Assembly (NCBI GenBank): GCA_900317795.1
Contig: ONIF01000140.1
Coordinates: forward strand, 1-8,076
Source of the DNA: an uncultured Eubacteriales bacterium
Lineage (GTDB): Bacteria; Bacillota; Clostridia; Oscillospirales; Acutalibacteraceae
DNA length: 8,076 bases
Direction of reading: 5' to 3'
Below, in pieces: positions 6,121-8,076 of the stretch (position 1 is its first letter; the number at the start of each line of letters is the position of its first letter). The notes beneath the pieces are model-generated. The model ran no database searches and was not told the origin of the DNA. It saw only the letters and a program-made list of their open reading frames with translations. The position numbers and the translations under genes are program-made.

Positions 6121-6201
6121 AAAAAAACACCCCCTTGCAGATAATTCTATCACAAGAGGGGATATTTTTTTGTTGAAATAAGTAAACTTCTTTTTTAAAA
6201 T

Positions 6202-6744
6202 TCAGATAAGCTCCGCAATCAGTTTTTCAAGCTTTTTCATATCGTCGGTAGGCTCAAATCTTGCAGCAACATTTCCGTCCCTGTCAACCACAAACTTTGT
6301 AAAATTCCATTTAATGTCGGGATTGTCTTTATAATCCTTATCAGCCTTTTTCATCATAACGTCCATTGCCAGTGCTTTCACGCCTTTGCCAAATCCTTTA
6401 AAACCCTGCTGTTCCTTTAAATAGGCATACAGCGGTAAAGCATTTTTGCCGTTTACATCGGACTTTTTCATCTGCGGAAACTGCGTGTTGTATTTCAGCG
6501 TGCAGAATTCATGTATCTCGTCATCTGTACCGGGTGTCTGACCTGCAAACTGATTGCACGGTATATCTATGATTTCAAGTCCCTTGTCGTGATATTTCTC
6601 ATACATACTTTCCAAGTCTTTGTAGTGCGGTGTAAATCCACAGCCCGTTGCCGTGTTCACAATAATCATTACTTTTCCCTTGAAATCCGCAAGTGAAATT
6701 TCCTGTCCCTTCGGTGTCGTCACAGAATAATCATAAATACTCAT
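6202..6744 (-). CDS. Glutathione peroxidase family protein (cysteine type, probably thioredoxin-dependent)
   Basis: Cytoplasmic thiol peroxidase of 180 residues that reduces hydrogen peroxide and organic hydroperoxides. The peroxidatic C35 lies in NTATGCGFTPHY. The rest of the catalytic tetrad is Q69 (CNQFAGQTPG) and W146/N147 (KWNFTKF). C81 in EFCTLKYNTQFP sits where the resolving cysteine of thioredoxin-using members lies, so thioredoxin is a likelier reductant than glutathione. The active site is Cys, not selenocysteine. Length is normal for the bacterial family. The ATG at 6742-6744 is preceded, 8 nt away, by seven G residues (6753-6759), an unusual but workable ribosome site. It has its own promoter. 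No hairpin terminator is visible between its stop at 6202 and spoIIAA, so some read-through into the sporulation operon is possible. Confidence 0.93.
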   Translation of the reverse strand: MSIYDYSVTTPKGQEISLADFKGKVMIIVNTATGCGFTPHYKDLESMYEKYHDKGLEIIDIPCNQFAGQTPGTDDEIHEFCTLKYNTQFPQMKKSDVNGKNALPLYAYLKEQQGFKGFGKGVKALAMDVMMKKADKDYKDNPDIKWNFTKFVVDRDGNVAARFEPTDDMKKLEKLIAELI

Positions 6745-6785
6745 TTATTTTACCCCCCCGTAAAATATATATATTATTAAATTAT

Positions 6786-6814
6786 ATATTATCATGCATT
6801 TTTCTGTTTGTCAA
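6786..6814 (-). promoter_or_regulatory. Promoter of the peroxidase gene, overlapping the end of the CDF gene
   Basis: The minus strand has a perfect TTGACA (6809-6814), whose last bases overlap the CDF stop codon (6811-6813). After 17 nt comes TAATAT (6786-6791), preceded by an extended TG (TGATAATAT). GATAAT (6788-6793) at a 15-nt spacing is a weaker alternative. No PerR-type operator was recognised. Confidence 0.6.
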
Positions 6815-7923
6815 TCACTTATATCATAATCCTTTGAGATAAAAAACTTGTAGTCAGAATATTTTTCCTGCACGGACTTGCACAGCCCTGTAAAAAACTC
6901 GTCGTCTGCACTGTAATCCACCACCAAGTCAAATCTTATGGTTTTTTCTTCTTCATCAACATAAAATCCGTGCATTTGCAGGACTTTATCTCCTGTCATT
7001 ACCATTCTCGTTATGTCGGAACGAATTTCCGCTATTTTGTCATCTGACGTGTTCCTTGAATATATGCTTACGCCCGTCATGATTATCTTGTGATTTTTAT
7101 AGACTTCCTCACCGATTTTTCTTGTAAGCCTGTCTATCCTGTCCGCTGTCATGGTATCGTCAACTTCAATATGCACCGAAGCAATATAAAAATCAGGTCC
7201 GTAATTGTCTATGAACAAATCGTATGCACCGTGAACGCCCTCTATTTCACATATCGTCTGCTTGACGGCTTTTGAAATACTGCTGTCAATTCTCTTTCCT
7301 AAAATATCATCTATGGTTTCCCTTATCATTTCAATGCCCGATTTCGTGATGAATATGGAAATCAGAACTCCGACATACGCTTCCAAACTCAGTCCTGTTG
7401 ATATATATATGACTGCCGATACGAAAACCGACAGCGAAAGAACCGCATCAAACAATGCGTCCGAACCCGATGATACAAGCGAATTGGAATTTATCCTTTT
7501 GCCGACACTTTTTACATATCTGCCCAAAAAGAATTTTACTATGACCGCACCGCCTATGATTATCAGCGACACTGCCGAATAATCGGGCATTTCGGGATAA
7601 ATTATCTTCTTGACCGACTCCACGAACGCTGTCACGCCTGCATATATGACTATCGCAGATACAACCATTGCACTTAAATATTCATATCTGCCGTGACCGT
7701 AGGGGTGGTCTGCATCGGGCTTTCTGCCTGCAAGCCTTGTTCCCAGAATGGTTATCACAGATGATACAGCGTCACTTAAATTATTCACCGCATCAAGTAT
7801 GACGGCAATGGAATTGGCAAGCAGTCCCACAACCGCTTTGAATGCTACAAGAAACAGATTGGCTGCTATGCCTATGATGGAAGTGCGTATGATAATTTTA
7901 TTCCTGTCATTAGTGTTATTCAA
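6811..7923 (-). CDS. Cation diffusion facilitator (CDF) family metal exporter
   Basis: Inner-membrane, proton-coupled exporter of divalent cations; 370 residues. Six helices are visible at about 13-36, 38-61, 83-101, 117-134, 157-177 and 180-199. Between TM2 and TM3 is the family's HPYGHGRYEYL (73-83). The metal site reads D44-xxx-N48 in TM2 (LDAVNNLSDA) and D155-xxx-D159 in TM5, not the HxxxD typical of zinc and iron members. That points to manganese or a broader range, but is inference. A cytoplasmic dimerisation domain covers about 210-290. A further 75-80-residue C-terminal domain makes it longer than FieF-type proteins (about 300 residues). Translation starts at TTG (7921-7923); AGGGG at 7932-7936, 8 nt upstream, supports it, and the next in-frame Met is residue 86. 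Substrate unproven. Confidence 0.92.
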   Translation of the reverse strand: MNNTNDRNKIIIRTSIIGIAANLFLVAFKAVVGLLANSIAVILDAVNNLSDAVSSVITILGTRLAGRKPDADHPYGHGRYEYLSAMVVSAIVIYAGVTAFVESVKKIIYPEMPDYSAVSLIIIGGAVIVKFFLGRYVKSVGKRINSNSLVSSGSDALFDAVLSLSVFVSAVIYISTGLSLEAYVGVLISIFITKSGIEMIRETIDDILGKRIDSSISKAVKQTICEIEGVHGAYDLFIDNYGPDFYIASVHIEVDDTMTADRIDRLTRKIGEEVYKNHKIIMTGVSIYSRNTSDDKIAEIRSDITRMVMTGDKVLQMHGFYVDEEEKTIRFDLVVDYSADDEFFTGLCKSVQEKYSDYKFFISKDYDISD

Positions 7924-7945
7924 ATATACCGCCCCTTAAAATATA

Positions 7946-7954
7946 TTTATATCA
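7946..7954 (-). promoter_or_regulatory. Possible extended -10 promoter of the CDF gene
   Basis: The minus strand reads TGATATAAA, a near-consensus -10 (TATAAA, 7946-7951) with extended TG. No acceptable -35 lies 16-18 nt upstream. Its distance, about 25 nt before the TTG start, is right for a promoter, but the AT-rich context makes chance matches likely. Confidence 0.4.
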
Positions 7955-8029
7955 TATATTGCCAAACATTGCTTTCTAACGTGAGTTCGATGTAATTGAA
8001 AAATATTCTGACAATGATAAAATTAAGTA

Positions 8030-8076
8030 TGTCATTCCGAACGCAGTGAGGAATCTTCAAAAGATTCTTCGTCGCT
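8030..8076. repeat. Left part of a probable dispersed intergenic repeat, cut by window edge
   Basis: From TGTCATTCCGAACGCAGTGA onward the sequence departs from the AT-rich flank. It contains a perfect hairpin GAATCTT-caa-AAGATTC (8051-8067), followed by CTTCGTCGC to the edge. I recall very similar strings (CATTCCGA, CGCAG, GAGGAATCTT) as recurring intergenic elements in many bacterial genomes; this is recollection, not a search. The other arm would lie beyond the window, so extent and orientation cannot be set. Confidence 0.6.

Noticed and set aside
6142..6168. Sigma-H-like promoter for spoIIA (ATAGAATTA at 6142-6150 with AAAATAT at 6162-6168)
   Set aside because: The -35 lacks the AGGA core, and the implied start falls on the spoIIAA ribosome site, leaving almost no leader.
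7980..8076. Plus-strand open frame of about 32 codons running off the right edge
   Set aside because: It begins right after a stop with no start codon or ribosome site, and its second half is the repeat-like sequence; not enough to call a gene or gene remnant.
1..8076. A new defence, mobile or biosynthetic system spanning several genes
   Set aside because: Neighbouring genes have separate promoters and belong to unrelated known families; no transposase, integrase, nuclease, CRISPR repeat or biosynthetic enzyme set is present.

Overview
The window looks like chromosomal DNA from a spore-forming, low-to-moderate GC Gram-positive member of the Clostridia, most plausibly a Ruminococcus-like (Oscillospiraceae) gut bacterium. 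The basis is a complete spoIIAA-spoIIAB-sigF operon, a secreted GH13 amylase with a Big2 (Ig-like) C-terminal domain, a DUF4317 protein (a family I know from Clostridia), purine-rich Shine-Dalgarno sites and AT-rich sigma-A promoters, several with an extended -10. Genus is inference; there is no rRNA or other marker gene.

Layout. Positions 1-2110 (-) hold the first 703 codons of a secreted alpha-amylase, cut at the window edge. An AT-rich spacer (2111-2474) carries its promoter and the terminator of the next gene. Positions 2475-3603 (-) encode a DUF4317 protein split by a one-base frame change near its 3' end. Positions 3707-4177 (-) encode a small two-helix membrane protein with a C-terminal zinc ribbon. 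Back-to-back promoters at 4209-4274 drive that gene leftwards and a NifX/NifB-type small protein (4302-4622, +) rightwards. A 94-bp cluster of GAGTGGAG octamers in both orientations fills the gap between the NifX-like gene and the convergent sporulation operon (4718-6120, -): sigF, spoIIAB, spoIIAA, overlapping by 8 and 17 nt. Upstream on the same strand come a thiol-dependent glutathione-peroxidase-family gene (6202-6744) and a cation diffusion facilitator (6811-7923). The right edge (8030-8076) is the start of what looks like a dispersed intergenic repeat.

How the genes work together. Only the spoIIA genes form a clear functional unit: SpoIIAB binds and inhibits sigma-F, SpoIIAA releases it, and SpoIIAB phosphorylates SpoIIAA. 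The amylase serves extracellular starch use, the peroxidase detoxifies peroxides and the CDF protein exports a divalent metal. Each of these appears to have its own promoter, so the window is mostly a set of independent housekeeping and niche genes. I found no phage, transposase, CRISPR, tRNA or rRNA, and no convincing new multi-gene system. The points most worth checking are the DUF4317 frameshift, the octamer repeat, the unusually short sigma-F, and the two orphan small proteins that share a divergent promoter region.
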